A stretch of DNA of 64,000 nt from the NCBI GenBank assembly GCA_037178625.1, contig CM074136.1, positions 1,860,001 through 1,924,000 of the forward strand, read 5' to 3'. Position 1 is the first letter of the stretch. Every line of letters begins with the position of its first letter. Shown in pieces: positions 16,990 through 27,334 of this stretch. This stretch comes from Skeletonema tropicum (Eukaryota; Bacillariophyta; Thalassiosirophyceae; Thalassiosirales; Thalassiosiraceae). The position numbers and the translations under genes are program-made. The notes beneath the pieces are model-generated. The model did not search any database. It had not been told where the DNA came from and worked only from the letters and a program-made list of their open reading frames with translations.

Positions 16990-19900
16990 CTAAATGGCTT
17001 TAGTTTCGCCTTTGATATCTGCTGTTCCTGACTTGAGGAAATGCTTCGTGAAGAGATCATCACGTGGACACGCTCCAATCAGATGGTCAGTTGAAAGAGG
17101 AAAATTCATATGTTCCTTCATCATAACACACTGAGAACAAATGGTTGTGTTTTTGTTCGTCTGGGTTGATTTCTTCGTCGACTTCTTCTTACCGACACCA
17201 GCATTAGCAGATGATGATGCACTAAGCCTTGAGTTGTTAGTGCCATCAGCCTTACGGCGCTCAGCCCTGTTTGATGCACGGTGTTGTGGAGGAAGCGGGA
17301 TGTTGTCTTCGATACTTAAGATCCCGCCAGTACGTTCTTTAGTCATGTCCCTTAATTCTTTCTCGACTTGTAGCAAACGTGCATAGCAATGGTCAAAGGT
17401 TTGTTCATCGCCTCTGTTCACGGCAAGTTCTTGAACTTTCTTGGACTGTTCACTCAGTTTCGTGAAGCGAGCTTTATGCGTGCTAGGGGCCTTTTTGTTT
17501 CCCTTACTATAGACATAAAACTTCTCAGGGCACGGTGCACCATGAGAACTGGCAACATTAGACGTTGATTGCTGTGAAGAAGCCGCAACACCACACCCTA
17601 ATACCTGACCAATCGCTTCCAAATCCGAATAATCCTCCCTATTAGTCTTTCTCAATGCTTGCGGCCAGAGTAGATGGAGCTGAACCAAATGGAATGGATG
17701 GATATTTTGAGGAACGAGCAAGTCTTCCAGTGACACTTGTGACGACGAGACATCCACTAGAGCTGTGACAATGTCCCGACAAAGTCGGAAACACGAGAGG
17801 TAGTAACCACAGTCACACGTTGGAATTACAAATATTACTCCTCGATGCATGATCTTCTCCTTCAAATTCACATTGAACTGATGCCCAGTACTCCTGGTAA
17901 TAATGACCTTAGACTCTGAGCCATCAACCTTTTCACAAGATATCACAGTTAAAGCAGATAGTTGCAGAGACTGCGACACTTCCTCCTTGTATGCTGGAGT
18001 TACCCGCTCGTTGTTGATCCTGACTTTTGCAAGGGTATCAATTGATTTATGGCATCGATCCTGTCGATGAGAGTGGGCAAGGAGGCATCACTTAGTGCAC
18101 TCTTCAAAGTACCATGGCCCTTGAGACGGTCATTGTAACCTTCTCCCCTCTGCGTAGTTGTGTGATTATAACTGAAGCATGCCTGAGTGTGTGCACGGCA
18201 CAACAGCTCTTTATTCTTTTGGAGGGATTCCAAATACTTCAAAGATGGAGCGTTGCATCCATACTTCAGTTTGAACTGCTCGAACTTCTCGTCAAGTTCA
18301 TCAATAGAGGTACACTTGAAGATCAACGGGTTGATATCAGACATCGCCTGTTGCTGATCACTACCTAAACCTGCAGTAGCTGCAGGGATGCTTGTTCGTT
18401 CGTGCTGAGTGCATAGACAGTGGTCTTTGCCGCTTGCTTTGGCGGTTTTGAAGCTGAAGGGTCCGGCGTCGGTGAACATAGCCCCGGTAACTATTCATTA
18501 CGACGTGGTTATAAACAGTAACACCATCTACATTATCGTCAAACTGTAATAACACATGGTATTGCGCATAAAAGATCAATGAGTCTCACAAATAGCCAAA
18601 GGAGCAAAGAACGTTTGCAGCAAAATAATACACTCACGTTAAGTTCGTCACACTCTTCCAACACTCTTCCAACAATGATGACAGTTTGAATGCTTTCAAT
18701 GCTTTGATGGCATCTTTTGAGTTCTCAGATAAACCAATACTAACACCACAACAATGCGAGTACCCGCAAGAGTCTGCTGTAATCAAAGGGACAGATGTTA
18801 ATCCGTATGAGTTAGTTCCATACGTCCGTCCATGGTGAAAAAGTATGAACCAAACTGCACTGCCATCTCCCCCATCATTCTGGTCTGGTATCTCACCCCT
18901 TCAAGCACTAGAGTACTTGAAATATCCGGCTCAAATACACCACCATTCTTGATAGTCTGATTCCCATGCTCCATTTCCATTAGCTCCCTCATCTTGTGCC
19001 TATCTTTCCCAAAGATCTGATCCCTGGCGCTGTTCAGTAGATTTTTCACAAGTACTGAAGTGTAAGTCCTGTTGTTCTTCTTTCCAAACTTGCGCCGCAA
19101 CCCATCCTGCAATTGAGGTATGCTGCAATGAACCTGAGCGGCATTATGAATGAATTCAATCTCAGCGAGTTCCAAATCATCTCTCAAGCTGACAATGAAG
19201 CAATTGTCAATCCCCCTGCAAATGTTCTCTACTGAGTGATTGTGCTCAAGACAAAAGTTTGTAGGATACCCTGATGTCTTTTTTCCATCCAGAATCACGA
19301 AGCAGCTCTCGCTTTTGAAATAAGAGAAGGCGACATAGTATTGACATTTGTGTCCATCCGTCTTGCGTGTACAATAGAACCTCCCCCTCTTGTTGATTGC
19401 AACCTCCTCGTACTTAAACAATACTGCTTTAGCATCCCCCCATGGAGCATTATCCTTTGTCATAAACGATTGACCCTTCGTTTTTCTTGCCAAACTAGCA
19501 ACATTCATACCACATGCCAAGAACTTCTCTGCATAATGCTGTCGTGCATAATTTGAGGGAAGTAGAATTTCCCCCCTGGTACGACATTATCCGGTTGTGG
19601 TTCTGGACTTGCAATAGCCGCAATTGTCTCTTCCATTGTTATAGAAGGGGGCGCTTTGAGGGTGGCACATTCGGCAGAAAATTTTCCGCATCTACAGTCA
19701 TTATTTCATTGGCACCGTCTACGGTTCCACCATCAACTGGAGCTGTATCATGCATAATGCCATGCATCAAGTCCGCTGTGGAATTATTATTATCATCTTT
19801 GCTAATGTCCAAATCCATGTCAATTGCCGCAACTGGATAAATATTTTTTCCTGCACATGAAGATCCATTGTGCTTTGGTGTTTTACTCCGACGGTGTTGC

Positions 19901-20061
19901 GGCGTAGGGGAGCCATCGGGGCAAGGCGTCTTTAGTGAATCCATTGTTGGAGTTGGTGGCTGCAGCTGAGAGAAAAGTTCTTTTACCTCCTCTACTACTG
20001 GCGGCGTCGACTGCATCATTGCCATTTGTGGAGGAGAGCCGCAGCGGTGACAAGTATCCAT
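16990..20061 (-). CDS. MULE transposase (multi-exon, several frame breaks)
   Basis: Minus-strand pieces read in order as one transposase. 20061-19639: acidic N-terminus with C-x2-C. 19520-18798: a FAR1/WRKY-GCM1-like zinc domain (C-Q-Y-Y-V-A-F ... C-L-E-H-N-H-S), then the start of the MULE catalytic domain with F-T-M-D-G. The D-G-T-x-x-T-N signature is split over two frames near 18810-18830. The region to 18632 continues in another frame (T-A-D-S-C-G-Y-S; S-E-N-S). A GTGAGT...TTACAG intron spans about 18639-18541. 18479-18000 has T-D-A-G and C-L-C-T-Q-H, then T-T-T-Q-R-G-E-G-Y-N. 17979-16990 has a SWIM-like C-D-C...C-R-D (His replaced by Asp), a Lys-rich stretch and C-x2-C...H-x4-C. At least three frame changes are not explained by introns; one is at a G6 run near 19577. 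It is either a dying copy or indel-damaged sequence. Confidence 0.72.
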
Positions 20062-20067
20062 TCTCAA

Positions 20068-21483
20068 TACTACATACTACTACGCTTGTACTCGGAGTAT
20101 TTGCAACTATTTTTGCAACCGTGTAATCACATACACGGTCACATAGTAGTCACACATGTCAGATCACGTGAAAGATGCGATTTTTCTTTATGACAAAGAC
20201 ATAGACACAAGACATGCCTACCATGACATGCGCTTCATTTGCCCTTGGGTCGTCGTTCAGCCACCGCCATTGGCCATGAAATGGTATTGCATATTGTGAG
20301 CTTCCGTCAGAGCCGTCGATCGTCGTCATTAGCGTTATAGAATCACTGAGAGCATCATTGAAAAAGAGGCACGCGTGTGCTTGCAGCATTATGTAAGTTT
20401 CTCACAGCAAATCAATCCAAACCGGAGGGAAGATCACATCTACGACAACAGCAGCGGCAGTTTTCAACAATTGAGTGGACGTGAGATGTTGTTTGAAATG
20501 TTATCGTGGCTATCTCTGAGTGTGCTCAGACGAGTGGTCGTCAATGATGTTGTCGTCTAAGAATAAATAAATACAAAGTTAATCAGATTAGATATCTTGT
20601 CGTCTAAGAGGGTGATGTGCGTTGCGCTTATCCCTGACATCCTATCATATGGCAAAATGCTTTTCTATGATAAGTCGTACACACGTTCCGTCAATAATTA
20701 GTTGTTATTCAATGTTATGTTATTTGCAGTGTCTCGGAAAGATCTAATATATCCTATTACCCAATGCCATGAACATGTTTGCATTATGTGTGTTGAATTA
20801 GCTTTTCAAGTCAATTTTCATCTTGCTTCTGTTGCCAACTGACTCATCGATCAGTACGCTATACCCATGCAAGTAGTGAGTGCGCCATCATTGTACCCCG
20901 TACATAATCCTCTATTATACTCGTTTTTTATCACACCAAACGTGATATTTGTGTCGGCACACACAATATGTCAGCCGCTGATGTATGGTATGGACGATAC
21001 GTCTCTCTACTAGATGATCGATATATCGTTCGACATCAGCCATAACATTCGATTCAGCTGCCTTATGGGAACGCCATACAATGTATTCTGCTATCGCACG
21101 GTCGTATAGATGATGGTGTGTTGATCTAGCTGGGCTAGAGTGTACTTATGGTGATCGGCGCCTGCCGGAGCGATGGAAAAGAAGTGTGACCAATGACCGC
21201 TCTGCGCTGTCACACTGCGTTTACTTTGGGTTGCAAAAGTTGCAAAAAGCATGCTCTTTTGCAAGGATTTTTGCAACTTCGGTTGCAAAATGACCATAAA
21301 ATACCACAATTAAGACCGACATACCACGCTCCTGACCGTGATATATTTTTATTGTATAATCACGCTACGAATTCCTCTGTAACTTTTGCTACTTGGGTTG
21401 CAAATCCTGGTTAATACCACAATAACAACACCAACAATGCGAAGTCAAAAAATACATAGAGTCTCTTGTACAATACAACTCAA
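20068..21483. other. MULE internal non-coding region
   Basis: Between the transposase start and the right inverted repeat. No supported gene. At 21232-21405 the palindrome TTGCAA occurs repeatedly in both gttgcaaaa and ttttgcaac contexts, giving possible hairpins. Confidence 0.5.
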
Positions 21484-21565
21484 CGGAGTTCCCCTGAAAA
21501 CATGCCTCTTTGATGAAAACCTGTTCGCGGGCCCAGAAACCCAGCCAGGCCCGCGGGCCTGAGAA
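21484..21565. repeat. MULE right terminal inverted repeat
   Basis: Reverse complement of 16743-16824 with about four differences. Confidence 0.75.
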
Positions 21566-21580
21566 ACCGATTCGGTTACC

Positions 21581-22115
21581 ATAAAGGCCGTGCGCGTCGA
21601 TTTTTTGGAACCGGAGCCTTTCCCGCAATTTTTTTGTTAGTGAAATGCTCTAGCTTTGGGCCATGGCCATGGTGGCCAAAATTAAGTTTCAGGGAAGTGG
21701 TTTACATGCTTGTCCCGAGATACTATCCTTTAGGTGACTATTATGAGAGTATATATACTGAGGGGCAGGTGGTGAAGCCTTATATTTTCGTCGAGATATG
21801 CATTTGAAGGTGCTCTCTAGCTTGGTACTAGCTTTGATGGCTGATGGCCTGCCAAATTTGTGCAGCAAAAAGCTACTGGACTCTCACATGCATTTCTCAG
21901 CGGAGCATTGGAATTATTTTACAGCCAACACATGTATAGAACCCCCATTATGGTCGACAAAAGGATGGTGATACTGGAAAAGCATATTCGGCAACTCCCC
22001 AAAATATAATTTTGGCCATTGCGGCCCAAAGCTAGAGCATTTCACTAACAAAAAAAATTGAAAAAAGGCTCCGGTTCCAAAAAACGAAGATTTTGGCGCG
22101 GCGCACGGCCTTTAT
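21581..22115. mobile_element. Foldback MITE (535 bp)
   Basis: The left end ATAAAGGCCGTGCGC matches the reverse complement of the right end GCGCACGGCCTTTAT. The inverted similarity continues inward through ttttttggaaccggagcc and gtgaaatgctctagctttggg, and more weakly to the middle, so nearly the whole element folds into a hairpin. No coding capacity. The left arm lacks about 15 nt present in the right arm (ccgcgccaaaatcttcg). A second copy, cut in its left arm by the tandem duplication, lies at 24107-24558. Confidence 0.78.
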
Positions 22116-22488
22116 AGTAGGCGTACAACATTGGGGAATCCCCCCCCCCCCAAATCGGCTAAATCGCCCCTTCTCGGTCTTTCCGGGAGAAGAGGAGAGG
22201 GGGCGGGAGGAGGCTTTTGCTTTTCAGATGTCGAGTCGACTCCTATCACCAACACCGCGGACACGTATCTCTTCCATGTGAGACGAATCTCTCTCTCTCG
22301 CGCGCTCGAACGTCGAACGCACGAAGTTCCAACCAACGCAACTTCCAACCAACCAACCACCAACCGCGCACATGAAATTCATGGAACTTCATCGCTAATA
22401 AACTGCTACATAATAACTTCCGCTTCAAAATCCATCAGTACATAGACTTAGCACCATTGCTCCGAGCATTATCAAGACTATCATAGCA

Positions 22489-23292
22489 ATGAAGACGCCC
22501 AAGAAACCTAGAGACAATCGCCTGCGGGAGTGCTTTCAAATCACGTGAGTTCGGTGATGACATTACCTGATGTGTGTTCGGCTTTCGGCTCTGTCCATCA
22601 AATAATATGATCACAACTGCTAGTTTGAAGTGTGCTCACATTTTCTCTCTTGCTTCTTCTCTTGCAGTGAAGTCGATGGCGTAGGGGAACGCGTCGTCTG
22701 CCGCCACTGCACTGATTACGACAGAACTCTGTCCAAATTCAATGCAACCAAAGCGAGATCTCATTTGACGGACCAGTGTATGGGCGTCGACGAGGAGATG
22801 CGAGAGATGTTTCGACAATCTACTCAGGCGGCAAAGAAGCAAAAGAGTGAGATGGGTCTCGCTCAGTCGACTATGGATGATATCATTACTACTATGCCTG
22901 CACTGCCTTCTACTTCTCTGGTGATGTCAGCCAAGGAAAAGAAACGGAAAGCAGCCAGCAATCGTCCGTCTTTGGTTTATTTATCATTCTATCTTGAAAA
23001 TACCTCCATCATTGTTACTGCTCCGGTTGAGAGAGGTGAGCTCGTTCTGAATCTGGCCTTCCCACGCAATGAACTTAACTTAAAGTTCAATGCAGAGACC
23101 AACTTGGAAGGTGCTGCTGTTGTTATTGATGGTTTCATGAATATAAATGAGGGATCATGGTCTGCCGCCATGCGGAAAGTGGGTGCTGCGGAGAATTTGG
23201 GGACGGCCGGAGATTTCTGTCGTTGGCAATTAGAATCGGCTTCGAGAATTGATCAGGTCAAGCAGATTTTGATGTCGTTGGTGATGATCTAA
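22489..23292 (+). CDS. BED-type zinc-finger protein, copy 1
   Basis: Exon 1 22489-22544 (ATG at 22489) and exon 2 22668-23292, with a 123-nt intron bounded by GTGAGT and a pyrimidine-rich CTTGCAG. The join is in phase and gives 226 residues. The finger is C-R-H-C ... K-A-R-S-H-L-T-D-Q-C, the C-x2-C...H-x4-C pattern of BED fingers, preceded by a basic start (K-T-P-K-K-P-R). The remaining 150 residues match no domain I know. BED fingers are common in hAT transposases and genes derived from them, but no transposase core is present here. Identical in sequence to the copy at 24932. Confidence 0.72.
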
Positions 23293-23443
23293 AGGGCAGT
23301 CTACGATAGCGTGGGAGGCTAGCTATCATGTGCGTGCAGCTGGTTTTATGTGTATAATGGAACTTTGAACAAACAATAATAATTTATAGTCAAGCTTAAT
23401 AATTTTCTACAGGAATATCTGACCACTGTCCAAGTATGGATCA

Positions 23444-24035
23444 TCAAGCATTTGGATCCATCTCATTGCCTTCTCTATCAAAAAGTAATGGAACGATGTC
23501 CCCGGTCTCCGGATTTATTTTGACATCCAACTTTCCACCCAAAACTTTCATGAATGCTCCGCTATCAATATGTAACTTGGGTAGATTGTCATTCCAGCTT
23601 TCAGCAGGTGGCTTTGGAGTTACTCCATCTTCTAGCACTTCTAATGATACTCTGATTTTCAAAGACATGACGACAATTATTTATGTCAACAATTTCTTTC
23701 AGCGCGAAACAAACACACACTTATTGAAACAAGGTAATGATAAAACTCACCCCTCATCTTCATGAGATAGATAGCTCCTTCTTCGCATCCTTGATCAAGT
23801 CGAATTTAAACGCCATGCGAAGCGCATGTTGTGAAGACATTTCATACTTTAGTTTGATCCCCTCTGAACTAGTTGCTTCAATCAATTTGCGAAAAATCTC
23901 TCGCGCTTTGGGTGTGAGGTGTAGAGCCGCCTTACGTGGAATCATTTTCGTTTTTGTTACTTTTACCGTTGAAGACGAGAACGATGACGATTGCAGGTGT
24001 TGGGCTGCGATGGTAAGCAACGGATTGAGAGGTTT
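23444..24035 (-). pseudogene. HesB/IscA-like gene, truncated copy
   Basis: Duplicate of the gene at 25887-26624. It lacks the first exon start because the duplication ends at 24035. A 4-nt tandem insertion near 23770 shifts the frame so that K-K-E-L-S is followed by I-S and a stop. The second exon (23444-23651) is intact. It is therefore not expected to make the full protein. Confidence 0.8.
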
Positions 24036-24106
24036 AGGAGTCCCAATACAAAAACCACCTCCATAAGGTTTTCCAAGTTCGAATTGTTATCCGTAGGCCG
24101 GACCAT
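24036..24106. other. Spacer between tandem copies
   Basis: 71 bp not found in either copy. Its first 17 bases (aggagtcccaatacaaa) also occur at 35223-35239, upstream of the HSP60 gene. Confidence 0.6.
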
Positions 24107-26474
24107 GCCATGGTGGCCAAAATTAAGTTTCAGGGAAGTGGTTTACATGCTTGTCCCGAGATACTATCCTTTAGGTGACTATTATGAGAGTATATATACT
24201 GAGGGGCAGGTGGTGAAGCCTTATATTTTCGTCGAGATATGCATTTGAAGGTGCTCTCTAGCTTGGTACTAGCTTTGATGGCTGATGGCCTGCCAAATTT
24301 GTGCAGCAAAAAGCTACTGGACTCTCACATGCATTTCTCAGCGGAGCATTGGAATTATTTTACAGCCAACACATGTATAGAACCCCCATTATGGTCGACA
24401 AAAGGATGGTGATACTGGAAAAGCATATTCGGCAACTCCCCAAAATATAATTTTGGCCATTGCGGCCCAAAGCTAGAGCATTTCACTCTAACAAAAAAAA
24501 TTGAAAAAAGGCTCCGGTTCCAAAAAACGAAGATTTTGGCGCGGCGCACGGCCTTTATAGTAGGCGTACAACATTGGGGAATCCCCCCCCCCCCAAATCG
24601 GCTAAATCGCCCCTTCTCGGTCTTTCCGGGAGAAGAGGAGAGGGGGCGGGAGGAGGCTTTTGCTTTTCAGATGTCGAGTCGACTCCTATCACCAACACCG
24701 CGGACACGTATCTCTTCCATGTGAGACGAATCTCTCTCTCTCGCGCGCTCGAACGTCGAACGCACGAAGTTCCAACCAACGCAACTTCCAACCAACCAAC
24801 CACCAACCGCGCACATGAAATTCATGGAACTTCATCGCTAATAAACTGCTACATAATAACTTCCGCTTCAAAATCCATCAGTACATAGACTTAGCACCAT
24901 TGCTCCGAGCATTATCAAGACTATCATAGCAATGAAGACGCCCAAGAAACCTAGAGACAATCGCCTGCGGGAGTGCTTTCAAATCACGTGAGTTCGGTGA
25001 TGACATTACCTGATGTGTGTTCGGCTTTCGGCTCTGTCCATCAAATAATATGATCACAACTGCTAGTTTGAAGTGTGCTCACATTTTCTCTCTTGCTTCT
25101 TCTCTTGCAGTGAAGTCGATGGCGTAGGGGAACGCGTCGTCTGCCGCCACTGCACTGATTACGACAGAACTCTGTCCAAATTCAATGCAACCAAAGCGAG
25201 ATCTCATTTGACGGACCAGTGTATGGGCGTCGACGAGGAGATGCGAGAGATGTTTCGACAATCTACTCAGGCGGCAAAGAAGCAAAAGAGTGAGATGGGT
25301 CTCGCTCAGTCGACTATGGATGATATCATTACTACTATGCCTGCACTGCCTTCTACTTCTCTGGTGATGTCAGCCAAGGAAAAGAAACGGAAAGCAGCCA
25401 GCAATCGTCCGTCTTTGGTTTATTTATCATTCTATCTTGAAAATACCTCCATCATTGTTACTGCTCCGGTTGAGAGAGGTGAGCTCGTTCTGAATCTGGC
25501 CTTCCCACGCAATGAACTTAACTTAAAGTTCAATGCAGAGACCAACTTGGAAGGTGCTGCTGTTGTTATTGATGGTTTCATGAATATAAATGAGGGATCA
25601 TGGTCTGCCGCCATGCGGAAAGTGGGTGCTGCGGAGAATTTGGGGACGGCCGGAGATTTCTGTCGTTGGCAATTAGAATCGGCTTCGAGAATTGATCAGG
25701 TCAAGCAGATTTTGATGTCGTTGGTGATGATCTAAAGGGCAGTCTACGATAGCGTGGGAGGCTAGCTATCATGTGCGTGCAGCTGGTTTTATGTGTATAA
25801 TGGAACTTTGAACAAACAATAATAATTTATAGTCAAGCTTAATAATTTTCTACAGGAATATCTGACCACTGTCCAAGTATGGATCATCAAGCATTTGGAT
25901 CCATCTCATTGCCTTCTCTATCAAAAAGTAATGGAACGATGTCCCCGGTCTCCGGATTTATTTTGACATCCAACTTTCCACCCAAAACTTTCATGAATGC
26001 TCCGCTATCAATATGTAACTTGGGTAGATTGTCATTCCAGCTTTCAGCAGGTGGCTTTGGAGTTACTCCATCTTCTAGCACTTCTAATGATACTCTGATT
26101 TTCAAAGACATGACGACAATTATTTATGTCAACAATTTCTTTCAGCGCGAAACAAACACACACTTATTGAAACAAGGTAATGATAAAACTCACCCCTCAT
26201 CTTCATGAGATAGCTCCTTCTTCGCATCCTTGATCAAGTCGAATTTAAACGCCATGCGAAGCGCATGTTGTGAAGACATTTCATACTTTAGTTTGATCCC
26301 CTCTGAACTAGTTGCTTCAATCAATTTGCGAAAAATCTCTCGCGCTTTGGGTGTGAGGTGTAGAGCCGCCTTACGTGGAATCATTTTCGTTTTTGTTACT
26401 TTTACCGTTGAAGACGAGAACGATGACGATTGCAGGTGTTGGGCTGCGATGGTAAGCAACGGATTGAGAGGTTT
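24107..26474. repeat. Tandem duplication, copy 2
   Basis: Direct copy of 21666-24035, starting with a left-truncated MITE (24107-24558) and including the second BED-finger gene and the HesB-like gene. Unlike copy 1 it continues into the full 5' part of the HesB-like gene, so it is probably the ancestral arrangement on that side. Confidence 0.92.
24932..25735 (+). CDS. BED-type zinc-finger protein, copy 2
   Basis: Exons 24932-24987 and 25111-25735, with the same splice sites and protein as the copy at 22489. Convergent with the HesB-like gene, the two stops being about 150 bp apart. The identical coding sequence implies a very recent duplication or an assembly artefact. Confidence 0.72.
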
Positions 26475-26624
26475 TTGAAAATTATTCACATGTTTAGAGT
26501 AGCAGTTGGTACCCGCCCTTGAAGCAGCTGCTATTGATGATGTAAATCTTATCATTTTGCTGTTTATTCTGGAAGTTGCCGTTGCTGAAATTATGCATCG
26601 TTTGGTTATAGATTGCATCATCAT
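25887..26624 (-). CDS. HesB/IscA-like mitochondrial protein without the cysteines
   Basis: Exon 1 26624-26194 (three ATGs at the start) and exon 2 26094-25887, intron 26193-26095 (GTGAGT...ATCAG), joined in phase. The first 65 residues are Ser/Ala/Arg-rich with few acids, like a mitochondrial presequence. The core resembles an A-type Fe-S carrier: L-H-L-T-P-K-A-R-E-I-F-R-K-L, then F-K-F-D-L-I, then L-H-I-D-S-G-A-F-M-K-V-L-G-G-K-L-D-V. The three Cys that bind the cluster in IscA/ISCA proteins are not seen, so carrier activity is doubtful. About 210 residues. Function is inferred from fold-like resemblance only. Confidence 0.55.
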
Positions 26625-27334
26625 ACTACTGTAGTTGTAGATCAGTTCCTTGGGCGATTTATGGGCAGTATGAGAGGAATTTCACCATGGTTGGTTTTGT
26701 TGTGTGTATGTTGTTAGTCGTGTGGTGGGTGGTGGGTGGTGGGGCTGGGTGGTGGTGGGTGTGATGGGTGATGATTTTCTCAAAACCATATTTAGGCCAT
26801 CCGGTACTATCCGGTAATGAGTATATGAAGATACCGATCGACACGCTGAGGAGCAGCCACAGGCCACGGGTGAATCAGTTCGAAGTACTAATGTAATAGC
26901 CAAGAGGAATTTCACGCGAAGAGCAAAGAAACAATTGTTACATTACCTGCATCTCATGTCACTACAATTCAACTCCCGCTGCTGTGGTTGTCTGTTTTTC
27001 GCAAAGGACTGGCTCTCAAAGGTCATGCTTACATACTGATATTTTTGTTGGTGTGTCACCTGATATTTGCCCTGCTTTCAGCACTAACTGGGAACTGGGT
27101 ATGTATCAGCTTCGGGAGTAGAGGAAGGAAGTTTCGCTGATGTGCTTTTAGCGGTGTGTTTGATCAACAAAACAGGCATTGTTTAGGTCCGGACTATGAG
27201 CTTGATGCCATGAACATTACCATTTTGCTTCCACTTTATTTCAGCATCAATTGTCAAGTTGACAAGGTATTAAATATTATGTGCATTGCAGCGGCTACCT
27301 ACCTCCGCAGCTAGAATTATCCCCCAAGATAGAT
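26625..27334. other. Intergenic with G-rich tract
   Basis: Contains a G-rich plus-strand tract at 26727-26759 with four GGG runs and short loops (candidate G-quadruplex). A 77-residue minus frame at 26682-26915 begins like a signal peptide but is His/Pro/Thr low complexity over the complement of that tract and is not supported. The rest is the promoter side of the HesB-like gene and the 3' flank of SHMT. Confidence 0.5.

Larger units (their letters stand above)
16743..21565. mobile_element. MULE DNA transposon with terminal inverted repeats
   Basis: An 82-bp sequence at 16743-16824 is repeated in reverse complement at 21484-21565 with four mismatches by eye, and the only gene between them is a MULE transposase on the minus strand. 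The outer ends begin with TTCTCAGGCCCGCGGG and contain the palindrome GGCCCGCGGGCC. MULEs normally have long inverted repeats and make 8-11-bp target duplications; none is obvious directly outside these ends, so the exact borders are unsure. The left end lies 22 bp beyond the retrotransposon, the right end 15 bp before the foldback MITE. Confidence 0.7.
21666..24035. repeat. Tandem duplication, copy 1 (2.37 kb)
   Basis: Matches 24107-26474 over its whole length. Differences seen are a 2-nt deletion near 22048 and a 4-nt insertion (atag repeated) near 23770. The left breakpoint lies inside the MITE left arm at gccatggtggcc; the right breakpoint lies inside the HesB-like gene, at ggattgagaggttt. 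Confidence 0.92.

Noticed and set aside
23444..24035. First HesB copy as a working gene
   Set aside because: It lacks the start exon region and carries a 4-nt frameshift.
26682..26915. 77-residue minus frame with a signal-like start
   Set aside because: Its C-terminal part is the complement of the G-rich tract, and nothing else supports it as a gene.
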